Source: JAGQSZ01 sp049647585 (GTDB taxonomy: Bacteria; Actinomycetota; Acidimicrobiia; Acidimicrobiales; Microtrichaceae). Taken from it: a stretch of 64,000 bases of DNA. The notes beneath the pieces were generated by a model. That model ran no database searches. It saw only the letters and a program-made list of their open reading frames with translations, and was not told where the DNA came from. Positions 23,764 through 31,929 of this stretch are shown here, piece by piece. The DNA lies in contig JBARXY010000049.1 in NCBI GenBank assembly GCA_049647585.1, forward strand, positions 1 to 64,000, read 5' to 3'. Both the position numbers and the translations under genes were made by a program. Position 1 is the stretch's first letter. Each line of letters starts with the position of its first letter.

Positions 23764-24986
23764 CGAGTACCTCCTCGTTGGATGACCAGTTCGATCTGAT
23801 CATCGGGCTGAACCACGGCGATCCTCACGTGGCCGCTCGCCTGCTCGCCGTAGAATTCACCCGGGCTGACCACGATTCCGAGGTCTCGTGCCAGCCGTTC
23901 CGTCAACGCCCAGGCATCTCCTTCGGGTGCTGGAACCCAGAGGTAGAAACCCCCGCCGGGAAGCGGAGCGCTGAGCCCCAGCGACTCCATCAAGGTCGAG
24001 ATGCGCTGCAGACGGGACAGGTAGCGCCGACGTTGCTCAACGACATGGTCCTGATCCCCAAGAGCTGCAATCGCTGCGTCCTGGGCCGGGCCGGGCACCA
24101 TCATCCCGGCGTGTTTGCGCATCTCGGACAGGTAGTGCACCAGTTCGGCGTCACCGGCGTAGAAGCCGACCCTGAGACCGGCAAGGTTCGACCGTTTCGA
24201 CAATGAATGGACTGCGACCACTCCGTCGAGACCGGAATCGAGGATCGATGAACCTGGCAGTTCCCTCGACAACCGCTGCGACCCGTGCAACCCCTGAGTC
24301 CCGGGCAACCGCTGCGACCCGGGCAACCCCTGCGACCCGTGGGCCCCCTGGACCCCTTGCTCGGCCCAGGTGAACTCGACGTAGCACTCGTCGGAAAACA
24401 CAGGGACCTGATGGTCACGACCCCACTTCGCTACTGCAGCAAGGTCGTCAAGGCCGCCCGTTGGGTTGGCGGGAGTGTTGCTCCATAGACACAGGGCCCT
24501 CGCGGCATCGTCGGCGTTGATTGCAGACAGGTCAAGGCTCCAGTCCGCGGCCACCGGCACCGGCACTGCGCGACACCCGGCGAGAACTGCGCCCATTGCG
24601 TATGACGGGTAGCTGACCGCCGGGTAGAGAACGGTGTCGCGTGACGGGTCGCGAAGTTTCAGCAGGTGGGGCAGACCTACCACGAACTCCTTGGTTCCGA
24701 TACAGGCAGCGATCTGTTCCGGGGGAACTTCGACCCCGAGGCGTCCACCGAACCATTCAGACACGGCCCGGCGGAAGTCGGCTCGGCCGATCGATGGTGG
24801 ATATCCACGCACGGTGGATGTCCGGCACAATGCATCGAGCACCGACTGTGGCGGTGCGTCGCTCGGGGTGCCGACGGATAGGTCGATCGCCTCACCGAAG
24901 GACTTGGCGGCGAGCTCGGCTATAGGGAGCAGGCGATCGTAGGGATATGGCGGTGGTACGAAACCACCCTCCACCTGGTTGCTCAC
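23760..24986 (-). CDS. dapC: Succinyldiaminopimelate aminotransferase (DapC-like) with collagen-like insert
   Basis: A 408-residue fold-type I aminotransferase. LWSNTPANPTGG (about 168-178), Asp199 in VFSDECY and the Schiff-base Lys264 in HSLSKRSNLAGLRVGFY are present. Position between hflX and dapE supports the role of transferring the amino group to N-succinyl-2-amino-6-oxopimelate. Residues about 211-240 are an inserted run of G-X-Y triplets (GVQGAHGSQGLPGSQRLP and similar) between the Asp strand and the Lys loop, absent from normal members and encoded by a repetitive GC-rich tract. Start overlaps the hflX stop (ATGA). dapC is assigned mainly from context. Confidence 0.82.
   Translation of the reverse strand: MSNQVEGGFVPPPYPYDRLLPIAELAAKSFGEAIDLSVGTPSDAPPQSVLDALCRTSTVRGYPPSIGRADFRRAVSEWFGGRLGVEVPPEQIAACIGTKEFVVGLPHLLKLRDPSRDTVLYPAVSYPSYAMGAVLAGCRAVPVPVAADWSLDLSAINADDAARALCLWSNTPANPTGGLDDLAAVAKWGRDHQVPVFSDECYVEFTWAEQGVQGAHGSQGLPGSQRLPGTQGLHGSQRLSRELPGSSILDSGLDGVVAVHSLSKRSNLAGLRVGFYAGDAELVHYLSEMRKHAGMMVPGPAQDAAIAALGDQDHVVEQRRRYLSRLQRISTLMESLGLSAPLPGGGFYLWVPAPEGDAWALTERLARDLGIVVSPGEFYGEQASGHVRIAVVQPDDQIELVIQRGGTR
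24267..24356. repeat. In-frame G-X-Y minisatellite within the aminotransferase gene
   Basis: About 90 bases of imperfect 9- and 27-base units (CTGCGACCC and GGCAACCCC alternating on the plus strand) encode glycine-led triplets on the minus strand. The array keeps frame throughout. Confidence 0.85.
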
Positions 24987-26383
24987 CTGGCAACCGCCGA
25001 GTCTCCCGACAGATCCTCCGACGGTGATTCGACGAGAAAGTCTTCGAATCGGGCAAGTTCATGGTCACTGATCCTGACCGACATGGTCATGCCGTCGTCG
25101 CGTGCGGTCTCGGTGATCACCTCTCCGGATCGGTGCACCGCTGCAATCAGGTCGGAGCGTTCGTAGGGAATGAACATCTCGACGGTGGGCACCAGTGACC
25201 TGAGTCGATCACCGATGCGCAACAGCAGTTCATCGACACCCTCTCCGGTACCGGCGGAGATGAAGGTGGAACCCGGATGCGTCGAGGCCAGTCGGGCCGC
25301 TTCCTCGGTCAGATCGGCCTTGTTGAAAACCAGGAGTTCGGGCACGGAATCTCCCCCGATCTCACGAATCACCTCTCGGACGGCGTGGATCTGTCCCTCG
25401 GGATCAGCTGCCGAGGCGTCGACGACGTGCACCAGAAGGTCGCCTTCGTTGACGACATCCAGGGTCGAGGCGAACGCTTCGACCAACTGGTGGGGCAGCT
25501 TCTTGACGAACCCGACGGTATCTGTCACGAGTACCGATTCGCCCCCGGGTAGGTGCAGCCGTCTGGTCGTCGCGTCCAGCGTCGCGAACAGGCGATCCTC
25601 GACCAGAACTCCGGCTTCGGTCAGCCGGTTCAACAAGGTGGATTTTCCGGCGTTGGTATAGCCAACGATGACGACATGACGGATTCCGGATCGTCCACGG
25701 GCCTTACGCTGGGTGTCGCGGTGGTGGGCGATCTGGCGCAGGTCGGCCTCGAGCTTGTGGATCATCCGGGTGATCCTCCGCCGGTCGATCTCTAGCTTGG
25801 TTTCACCGGGACCACGTCTGGTGCCGATACCGCCAGCCTGCTGTGACATCGACATTCCGCTGCCCCTGATTCTGGGCAGTCGATATCGGAATAGGGCAAG
25901 TTGAACTTGCGCCTTACCGGCCTGACTGTGGGCGTTCTGGGCAAAGATGTCCAGGATCACCGCAGTCCGGTCAATTGCGGTTCGACCAAGACGCTTCTCG
26001 AGGTTGAACTGCTGGGCGTGGGTCAACTCGTCGTCGAACACGACCGTGTCGCAGTCGGTGGCCTCTGCCAACTGGCGGATCTCATCCACCTTGCCCTTGC
26101 CAACATAGGTGGCGGGATCTGGATGGTCACGCCGCTGAACGATTCGACCGACAACGTCCGCTCCTGCGGTGTCGACGAGCAGTTCAAGCTCGTCGAGTGA
26201 CTCGTCCATGGCCTGTTCATCATGGGGCGGAAAGCTGACACCGACGACGATGATGCGCTCACGGAAGGTCCGCTCGATGAAGGCCCCGGATTCGCCACCG
26301 AAGTCGCCGAAACCGCCGCGGTGGGATTCTTCGGTCGCACCGACGACTTCTTGGCTCTCGTCGTTCAGTTCGTCGTCGGCCAC
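24983..26383 (-). CDS. hflX: Ribosome-associated GTPase HflX
   Basis: A 466-residue HflX, a GTPase that splits stalled or hibernating ribosomes. The N-terminal HflX domain has DPATYVGKGKVDEI, and GSGMSMSQQAGGIGTRRGPGETKLEIDRRRI precedes the G domain. G motifs are GYTNAGKST (G1), DTVGF (G3) and NKAD (G4). The C-terminal part ends in an acidic low-complexity tail. Its start overlaps the end of dapF by 19 bases and its stop overlaps the aminotransferase start. Confidence 0.94.
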   Translation of the reverse strand: MADDELNDESQEVVGATEESHRGGFGDFGGESGAFIERTFRERIIVVGVSFPPHDEQAMDESLDELELLVDTAGADVVGRIVQRRDHPDPATYVGKGKVDEIRQLAEATDCDTVVFDDELTHAQQFNLEKRLGRTAIDRTAVILDIFAQNAHSQAGKAQVQLALFRYRLPRIRGSGMSMSQQAGGIGTRRGPGETKLEIDRRRITRMIHKLEADLRQIAHHRDTQRKARGRSGIRHVVIVGYTNAGKSTLLNRLTEAGVLVEDRLFATLDATTRRLHLPGGESVLVTDTVGFVKKLPHQLVEAFASTLDVVNEGDLLVHVVDASAADPEGQIHAVREVIREIGGDSVPELLVFNKADLTEEAARLASTHPGSTFISAGTGEGVDELLLRIGDRLRSLVPTVEMFIPYERSDLIAAVHRSGEVITETARDDGMTMSVRISDHELARFEDFLVESPSEDLSGDSAVAR

Positions 26384-27177
26384 GGGTACGCCACCTCCCC
26401 AACGAACACCGCAGGACCCGTCAGCAGGATCCCGTGCTCAGTGATTTCGACTGTGGAAACACCACCGGGCATTGAAACCTGAACGTGGTCGCCCACGAGG
26501 CCCCAACCGTGCGCAACGGCTGCAGCGACGGTCGCCCCGGATCCGCAGGCCTCGGTGACACCGGCTCCACGCTCCCAGACCCGAAGGTTGATCTCATCCT
26601 GAGAGGCGACATTTATGAAGTGGATGTTCATCCCGTCGCCGTAGTCGGCTTCGAGTGCCGGGCCGTCCGCTTCCAGGTCGACATCATCGGCGTCATCGAC
26701 GAGCAACACCAGATGTGGGTTGCCGATCCGCTGCGTAGCGAACCGTTGGGCGCCGTACCGCTCGGTCGCCGGACCGGCATCCGGGCCCGAGGTCATTGTG
26801 CCCATGTCGACCTGGAACCAGATCTCGCCATCCGCATCTCCCCTGACGCTACGAAGTTGTCGAATTCCACCGGGTGTTTCGATTCGTTTGTCACCCTCGG
26901 AAATTCCCTCGTGGCGCAGGAGGGCCTGGCCCAGACAGCGAATCCCGTTACCCGAAATCTCGGCCTCTGATCCGTCCGCGTTGAGCAGGACCATGCAGGA
27001 ATCGTTGCTCTGTTCAGCCGGTTCAAGCGAGAGAATGAGACCGTCAGCACCGATCCCCAAGTGACGGTCGCAGATCGCCCGGGCCAGGTCTGGATCGGGT
27101 GTCAGACCCGGATTGAGAGCCTCGAGCGCGACGAGAAAATCGTTGCCCAGGCCATGGTGCTTGGTCAGTCTCAACAA
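26365..27177 (-). CDS. dapF: Diaminopimelate epimerase
   Basis: A 270-residue cofactor-independent epimerase converting LL- to meso-diaminopimelate for peptidoglycan and lysine. Both catalytic cysteines are present: Cys81 in GNGIRCLGQAL and Cys211 in TEACGSGATVAAA. The N-terminal KHHGLGNDFLV motif is typical. It sits between miaA (130-base gap upstream) and hflX (19-base overlap), the usual actinobacterial order. Confidence 0.95.
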   Translation of the reverse strand: MLRLTKHHGLGNDFLVALEALNPGLTPDPDLARAICDRHLGIGADGLILSLEPAEQSNDSCMVLLNADGSEAEISGNGIRCLGQALLRHEGISEGDKRIETPGGIRQLRSVRGDADGEIWFQVDMGTMTSGPDAGPATERYGAQRFATQRIGNPHLVLLVDDADDVDLEADGPALEADYGDGMNIHFINVASQDEINLRVWERGAGVTEACGSGATVAAAVAHGWGLVGDHVQVSMPGGVSTVEITEHGILLTGPAVFVGEVAYPWPTTN

Positions 27178-27307
27178 ATCGGCCTCAAGTAGTCGGCTCC
27201 GGAGTTCATACGGGCGATCGCCGGGTTGTGTGGCCCGGCCGTGCGGTTCCAGCGGTCTACCAACCGTAGCTTTCGCACGGTCGGCTGGGAGAGCGAGTTT
27301 GGCAACA

Positions 27308-28267
27308 TCACGATGCTCTCCAGTGTCGATCGATTTTCTCGGTCAACTCCCCTGAGTCACCACGCTGTTCGAAGAACTGGATCCGAGGATCACGTCTGAA
27401 CCACCTGATCTGGCGGACCGCGAACTGTCGTGTCCGGGTGATCGCCAACTCGACCGCTTCCTCCAGGCCCATGCTCCCGTCAAGGTGATCCCGTAGCTCT
27501 CGGTAGCCCAGCGCCTGGGCAGCGGTCCGAGACGGAGTAATGCCGCGGTCCCTCAGACGGGCGACCTCTTCAAGAAAGCCCTCGTCCATCTGCTTCATGA
27601 ATCGTTCCCGGATCCGCTGCGAAAGAAGCTCACGGTCAACATCTATCCCGACGACGACGAAGGGAGTTGGGGGAAAGCTGTCGAGACCCGGCCCGAAGTC
27701 CGAGAACGCCCGACCGGAACCAATTGTCACCTCTAGCGCTCGAAGGACCCTGCGACGATTGTCGGGCTCCATCCTCGAAGCAGCGAGCGGATCGAGCACA
27801 GCGAGCCGGCCGTGCAGCGACCTGGTATCCGACTCCGAATCGAGCTCAGATCGGACGTCGGGATACTGCCCGGGGATTTCCAGGTCATCGACTAGCGCCT
27901 GGATGTACAGACCGGTGCCTCCAACGACGATCCCTCGACCACCCCGCTGATCGACATCGCTGAGTGCAGACCTGGCGGCGGGGATGAACTCGGCGACGGA
28001 ATATTCCTCGTCAGGCTCAACCAGATCGATCAGGTGATGGCGAACGTGCTGTTGTTCCGCCGCTGACGGCTTTGCCGTGCCGATGTCCATTCCCCGGTAG
28101 ACCTGCATCGAATCCCCGCTGATGATTTCGACCAGGTCTCCGGCGTGGAGGTATCTCTGTGCCAACTCCATGGCCACCCGGGATTTTCCCGACGCGGTGG
28201 GTCCGACCAGGACCAGGTCCCTTGCTGGGTAGCGGGACGAACTACCAGCGGATTCCCCAGGAGTCAT
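27308..28267 (-). CDS. miaA: tRNA dimethylallyltransferase
   Basis: A 319-residue MiaA that prenylates A37 of tRNAs reading UNN codons. The P-loop is GPTASGKSR (about 22-30), followed by ISGDSMQVYRGMDIGTAKPS that binds tRNA/DMAPP, and AQALGYRELRDHLDG late in the protein. It shares the region with miaB, which methylthiolates the same base. A 53-base gap separates it from the APH-like gene upstream. Confidence 0.95.
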   Translation of the reverse strand: MTPGESAGSSSRYPARDLVLVGPTASGKSRVAMELAQRYLHAGDLVEIISGDSMQVYRGMDIGTAKPSAAEQQHVRHHLIDLVEPDEEYSVAEFIPAARSALSDVDQRGGRGIVVGGTGLYIQALVDDLEIPGQYPDVRSELDSESDTRSLHGRLAVLDPLAASRMEPDNRRRVLRALEVTIGSGRAFSDFGPGLDSFPPTPFVVVGIDVDRELLSQRIRERFMKQMDEGFLEEVARLRDRGITPSRTAAQALGYRELRDHLDGSMGLEEAVELAITRTRQFAVRQIRWFRRDPRIQFFEQRGDSGELTEKIDRHWRAS

Positions 28268-28320
28268 ACGAGCGGGCTCATGTGACAGGGCTCGCGGAGG
28301 TGGTTCTCATGGGCAGGGCC

Positions 28321-29016
28321 TCATGGGACCAGTTCGATTGCAAGCGTGAACCAGTCGAGACGCACCGGATCGAGCGGCTCGCTGGAGTACTGCTCCAACA
28401 GGACCCGTACGGGCGGAGCACCGAACAGGGAGAAGATGTCGCGGCAAGCCATGGCCAGATCCAGATACGGATCCGCGAGGCAGGCATCCGACCAGTCGGC
28501 GAACCCCAGCAATTCGACGCCAGCGAATCTCAGGTTCCCGAGCGTGGGTCTGCCTTGGTTGAGGACCGGGCCGCTGCAGCGTTCCCTGACCGCTTCGGCT
28601 CCGTCGGAGAGAATGTCGACGAGCCGCCCACGGGACATATGCGAATAGGACGGACTGAGCGGGCTCAGCTCCGACTCCGGATCCTCAAGTGACTTCCGGG
28701 CCCTGAGCACGAGATCATCGATGCCCACCACCGACGATTCCTGCTCTGGCTCACCAAGTAGTCCGGTGAGGCCATGGTCTTCATCGCCATGGTCTTCAAT
28801 GCCGAGGCCCTGTATGCCACCGACGTCTTGTACCGACGCCGCATGCACCCGAGCCAGCGCCGTGGCCAACACACCTATGGCCCGCTCCGGCTCGAAGATG
28901 AACGGATCGTCCGCCCCCGAACCCGTCGAAGTGGCCAGCTCATCGGCCGAGAGCGTCAGCCCCGTGCTATCAATCAGCGCGGCGAGACGCTGGCGGCCGT
29001 CACCGTTGAAACTCAC
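28321..29016 (-). CDS. Degenerate aminoglycoside-phosphotransferase-like protein
   Basis: A 231-residue protein whose C-terminal half follows the APH/choline-kinase fold: ALARVHAASV (about 54-63), then QGRPTLGNLRF at 154-164 and LLGFADWSDACLADPYLDLAMACRDI at 169-194. In active kinases the first motif is HGDxxxxN; here His and the catalytic Asp are replaced by Gln154 and Arg156, while the metal-binding Asp174 and Asn161 remain. The N-terminal ATP-binding lobe is largely missing. So phosphotransfer seems unlikely. It is coupled to miaB by an ATGA overlap, in a site where actinobacteria often carry unrelated small genes. The middle has a GIEDHGDEDHGLTGL repeat. Confidence 0.65.
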   Translation of the reverse strand: MSFNGDGRQRLAALIDSTGLTLSADELATSTGSGADDPFIFEPERAIGVLATALARVHAASVQDVGGIQGLGIEDHGDEDHGLTGLLGEPEQESSVVGIDDLVLRARKSLEDPESELSPLSPSYSHMSRGRLVDILSDGAEAVRERCSGPVLNQGRPTLGNLRFAGVELLGFADWSDACLADPYLDLAMACRDIFSLFGAPPVRVLLEQYSSEPLDPVRLDWFTLAIELVP

Positions 29017-30497
29017 CCCGCGCTGACCGCGATCCGGGTGCGATGGGTCGGCACCGACACGATCTCGACGAACTCGCCCAGCAGACTCGTGGTGGTCGCG
29101 TCGATTATGACCACGTTGACGTACGTCCCCGGTCGCATCGGCTTGGGTGGAGTGAAGTGAACCGGTCGGTTCTGGCGGGTTCTTGCGGTTACCCGATTCG
29201 GATCGCGCTTGCTCGGTCCGACCACCAGGGCCTCCTCGATACGGCCTATCCGCGATCGGTTGCCCAACAACGATGACCGCTCGACGACCACTCGTAGCCT
29301 TTCCATCCGCTCGACGGCAACGGCGTGGTCGACGAAACGATCGGTCAACTCGGCCGCTTCGGTTCCGGGTCGAGGCGAGTAGACGAAGGTGAACGCTCCG
29401 TCGTAACGCGCCTCAGCCGCCACCTCGAGTGTCGCCTCGGCGTCGGCGTCAGTTTCTCCGGGGAATCCGACGATTATGTCGGTGGTGACCGCCAGATCCG
29501 GGATCGTCGACCGCGCTGCCCGGAGCTTCTCGAGGTAACGCTCCGCGGTGTAGCCACGGTGCATCGCCGCCAAAACCTGGTCGCTTCCCGACTGCAGTGG
29601 AAGGTGCAGGTGTTCACATACCGAGTCGACCTCGGCCATTGCAAGCATCGTCTCGGGACGCAGATCCTTGGGGTGTGGGCTGGTGAATCGCACACGCCGA
29701 ATTCCGTCGACCTCTCCCACCGCCCGGAGCAGATCAGCGAAAAGCGGCCTGATCCGTTCGCCCTCCTCTGATGCCCAGCCGTCGCCGAGCAGAAACGTCC
29801 TCTCGTCGATGGAATCAGATTCTTCAGAATGGTCGCTCTGGCGCATTCGAAGCGTCAGGTCGCGACCGTATGAGTTGACGTTCTGGCCCAGCAGCGTCAC
29901 TTCGGTGACTCCGTCGGCAGAAGCGCGTTCGACTTCGGCGACAATGTCGGCGAACGGTCTGCTGATCTCAGGACCTCGAACAGCCGGGACGATGCAGAAC
30001 GCGCAGCTGTTGTCACAGCCCATCTGGATCGTGACCCAGCCCGCATAGCCTGCCTGGCGAACCACGGGAAGAGCCGATGGAAAGAGATCATGGTCCTCGG
30101 CAACGGTCTCTTCGAGGATCTCGACCACCGTCTGGTCCGACAGGCGACTCTCGTTGAGCAGGTCGACCGCACGGTGGACGTTGTGGGTACCCATGACCAC
30201 GTTGACGAAGGGGGCCCGCTCGGCGATCGAACCGCGGTCCTTCTGTGAGAGACAGCCGGCGACGACGATCTCCATGCCCGGGTTCTCGTCCTTGATGCTC
30301 TTCAGATGCCCGAGCGTGCCGTAGAGCTTGTTGTCCGCGTTCTCGCGGATACAACAGGTGTTGAGGACTACGACATCTGCCTCGGATGGATCGCTGACGG
30401 CCTCCATGCCGTCGGCTTCTAGAAGACCAGCAATCCGCTCGGAGTCGTGTTCGTTCATCTGGCACCCGAAGGTGCGGACCAGATACTTGCCAGGCAT
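29013..30497 (-). CDS. miaB: tRNA-2-methylthio-N6-dimethylallyladenosine synthase
   Basis: A 494-residue radical-SAM methylthiotransferase acting on i6A37 tRNA made by MiaA. The N-terminal UPF0004 domain has Cys12 (TFGCQMNEHDSE), Cys48 and Cys82; the radical-SAM cluster is Cys161-x3-Cys165-x2-Cys168 (MGCDNSCAFCIVP); a TRAM domain ends the protein. About 40 extra residues (DHSEESDSIDERTFLLGDGWASEEGE) are inserted in the radical-SAM domain. ATG at 30497 gives the canonical opening; a longer frame reaching 30563 would run into the recA terminator hairpin. Confidence 0.95.
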   Translation of the reverse strand: MPGKYLVRTFGCQMNEHDSERIAGLLEADGMEAVSDPSEADVVVLNTCCIRENADNKLYGTLGHLKSIKDENPGMEIVVAGCLSQKDRGSIAERAPFVNVVMGTHNVHRAVDLLNESRLSDQTVVEILEETVAEDHDLFPSALPVVRQAGYAGWVTIQMGCDNSCAFCIVPAVRGPEISRPFADIVAEVERASADGVTEVTLLGQNVNSYGRDLTLRMRQSDHSEESDSIDERTFLLGDGWASEEGERIRPLFADLLRAVGEVDGIRRVRFTSPHPKDLRPETMLAMAEVDSVCEHLHLPLQSGSDQVLAAMHRGYTAERYLEKLRAARSTIPDLAVTTDIIVGFPGETDADAEATLEVAAEARYDGAFTFVYSPRPGTEAAELTDRFVDHAVAVERMERLRVVVERSSLLGNRSRIGRIEEALVVGPSKRDPNRVTARTRQNRPVHFTPPKPMRPGTYVNVVIIDATTTSLLGEFVEIVSVPTHRTRIAVSAG

Positions 30498-30564
30498 TTG
30501 TTGGAGTCTACGAGAGCCGGTGGCCCGTGACCGAAGCCGACGGGCAACCGGTCGGTATTGCACA

Positions 30565-30600
30565 GTGGCAGCGCAACGTCCCCAACTGACGTTGCGCCAC
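30565..30600 (-). terminator. Terminator-like hairpin between recA and miaB
   Basis: GACGTTGCGCCAC and GTGGCAGCGCAACGTC are inverted copies, giving 13 base pairs with a 3-base bulge around a 7-base loop. It lies 58 bases beyond the recA stop and before the miaB start. There is no T-tract, as is usual for actinobacterial terminators. Confidence 0.65.
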
Positions 30601-30657
30601 CACCGGCGAATTTACGGGCCGCGGGAAGTCGGCCCGTTATGGCCAGAGCCCTGGTCC

Positions 30658-31704
30658 TCAGTCGAGACTGATCGGGACGTCATCGGGATCGATGACGTCC
30701 ACGACCTCTTCCTCGGCGCCGATCCCGGACGCTGCCATGACCCGCTCGGAAATGTCGACCATCACCTCGGGGTTGGTGATGAGGAAGCCCTTCGCGTTCT
30801 CACGCCCCTGGCCCAACTGTTCACCTTCGTAGGTGTACCAGGCGCCTGACTTCTTGACGATGTCGAACTCGACGGCCAGGTCCAGAGCGCCACCTTCACG
30901 GCTGATGCCCTTGCCGTACATGATGTCGAACTCGGCCTGCTTGAACGGCGAGGCCATCTTGTTCTTGACGACCTTCACACGGGTGCGGTTGCCGACGACC
31001 TCGACCCCGTCCTTGATCGCCTCGATACGGCGGATGTCGAGACGGACCGAGGAGTAGAACTTGAGCGCACGCCCACCGGGAGTCGTTTCGGGAGACCCGA
31101 ACATGACACCGATCTTCTCTCGCAACTGGTTGATGAAGATGCAGATCGTGTTGGTCTTGTTGAGGTTGGCGGTGAGCTTGCGGAGTGCCTGCGACATGAG
31201 ACGCGCCTGGAGCCCCACGTGGGTGTCGCCCATTTCGCCTTCGATCTCGGCCCTGGGTGTCAAAGCTGCGACAGAGTCGATGACGATCACATCGAGTGCA
31301 CCTGACCGCACGAGCATGTCTGTGATCTCGAGTGCCTGCTCACCCGTGTCGGGCTGGGAGATGAGCAGTTCGTCGACATCGACACCGATGCGTGATGCAT
31401 AGGTGGGGTCCATGGCGTGCTCAGCGTCGATATAGGCACAGATGCCACCGTTGCGCTGCGCCTCGGCCACGACGTGCATGGCCAAGGTGGACTTGCCCGA
31501 GGACTCCGGGCCGAATATCTCGATCACACGACCACGTGGCAGGCCGCCGATTCCCAGTGCAATGTCCAGGGCGAGTGCGCCGGTGGAGACCGACTCGACA
31601 TCCATCGATGTCTTCTCGCCCATCTTCATGACCGAGCCCTTGCCGTACTGCTTGTCGATCTGGCTGAGTGCCATCTCGAGTGCCTTTTCACGCTCTACTG
31701 CCAT
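30658..31704 (-). CDS. recA: Recombinase RecA
   Basis: A 348-residue RecA, which forms filaments on single-stranded DNA, pairs homologous strands and triggers LexA cleavage. Walker A is GPESSGKST (65-73); the L1/L2 DNA-binding loops and the inter-subunit segment follow the family pattern without an intein. ATG at 31704 gives the usual AVEREKALEMALSQID opening; the frame stays open to 31869 through the SOS box, which rules that start out. recX, which usually follows recA in actinobacteria, is not present. Confidence 0.97.
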   Translation of the reverse strand: MAVEREKALEMALSQIDKQYGKGSVMKMGEKTSMDVESVSTGALALDIALGIGGLPRGRVIEIFGPESSGKSTLAMHVVAEAQRNGGICAYIDAEHAMDPTYASRIGVDVDELLISQPDTGEQALEITDMLVRSGALDVIVIDSVAALTPRAEIEGEMGDTHVGLQARLMSQALRKLTANLNKTNTICIFINQLREKIGVMFGSPETTPGGRALKFYSSVRLDIRRIEAIKDGVEVVGNRTRVKVVKNKMASPFKQAEFDIMYGKGISREGGALDLAVEFDIVKKSGAWYTYEGEQLGQGRENAKGFLITNPEVMVDISERVMAASGIGAEEEVVDVIDPDDVPISLD

Positions 31705-31850
31705 CTGATTAATCCTGTTCGGTGAAGGCCACCCACTCGGTGCCTGCGGTTGTTGGGGAAGTGGTGTTGACCGTACTGATGAGGTGTGACAGTGAGCCGT
31801 GACCTTGCTTTTCAGTCGCCCCTGATCGTTGTACGACATCACTGTAGTTC

Positions 31851-31864
31851 CGAACAGACGTTCC
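31851..31864. promoter_or_regulatory. SOS (LexA) box upstream of recA
   Basis: CGAACAGACGTTCC matches the CGAAC-N4-GTTCG operator at 9 of 10 half-site positions, 147 bases upstream of the recA start. Confidence 0.82.
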
Positions 31865-31929
31865 TTCAAGGATCTCTGCTCCCCAATTTTCCGAAGCCCG
31901 GATATGACCCCGCGGGCCCCTCAGAGGTC

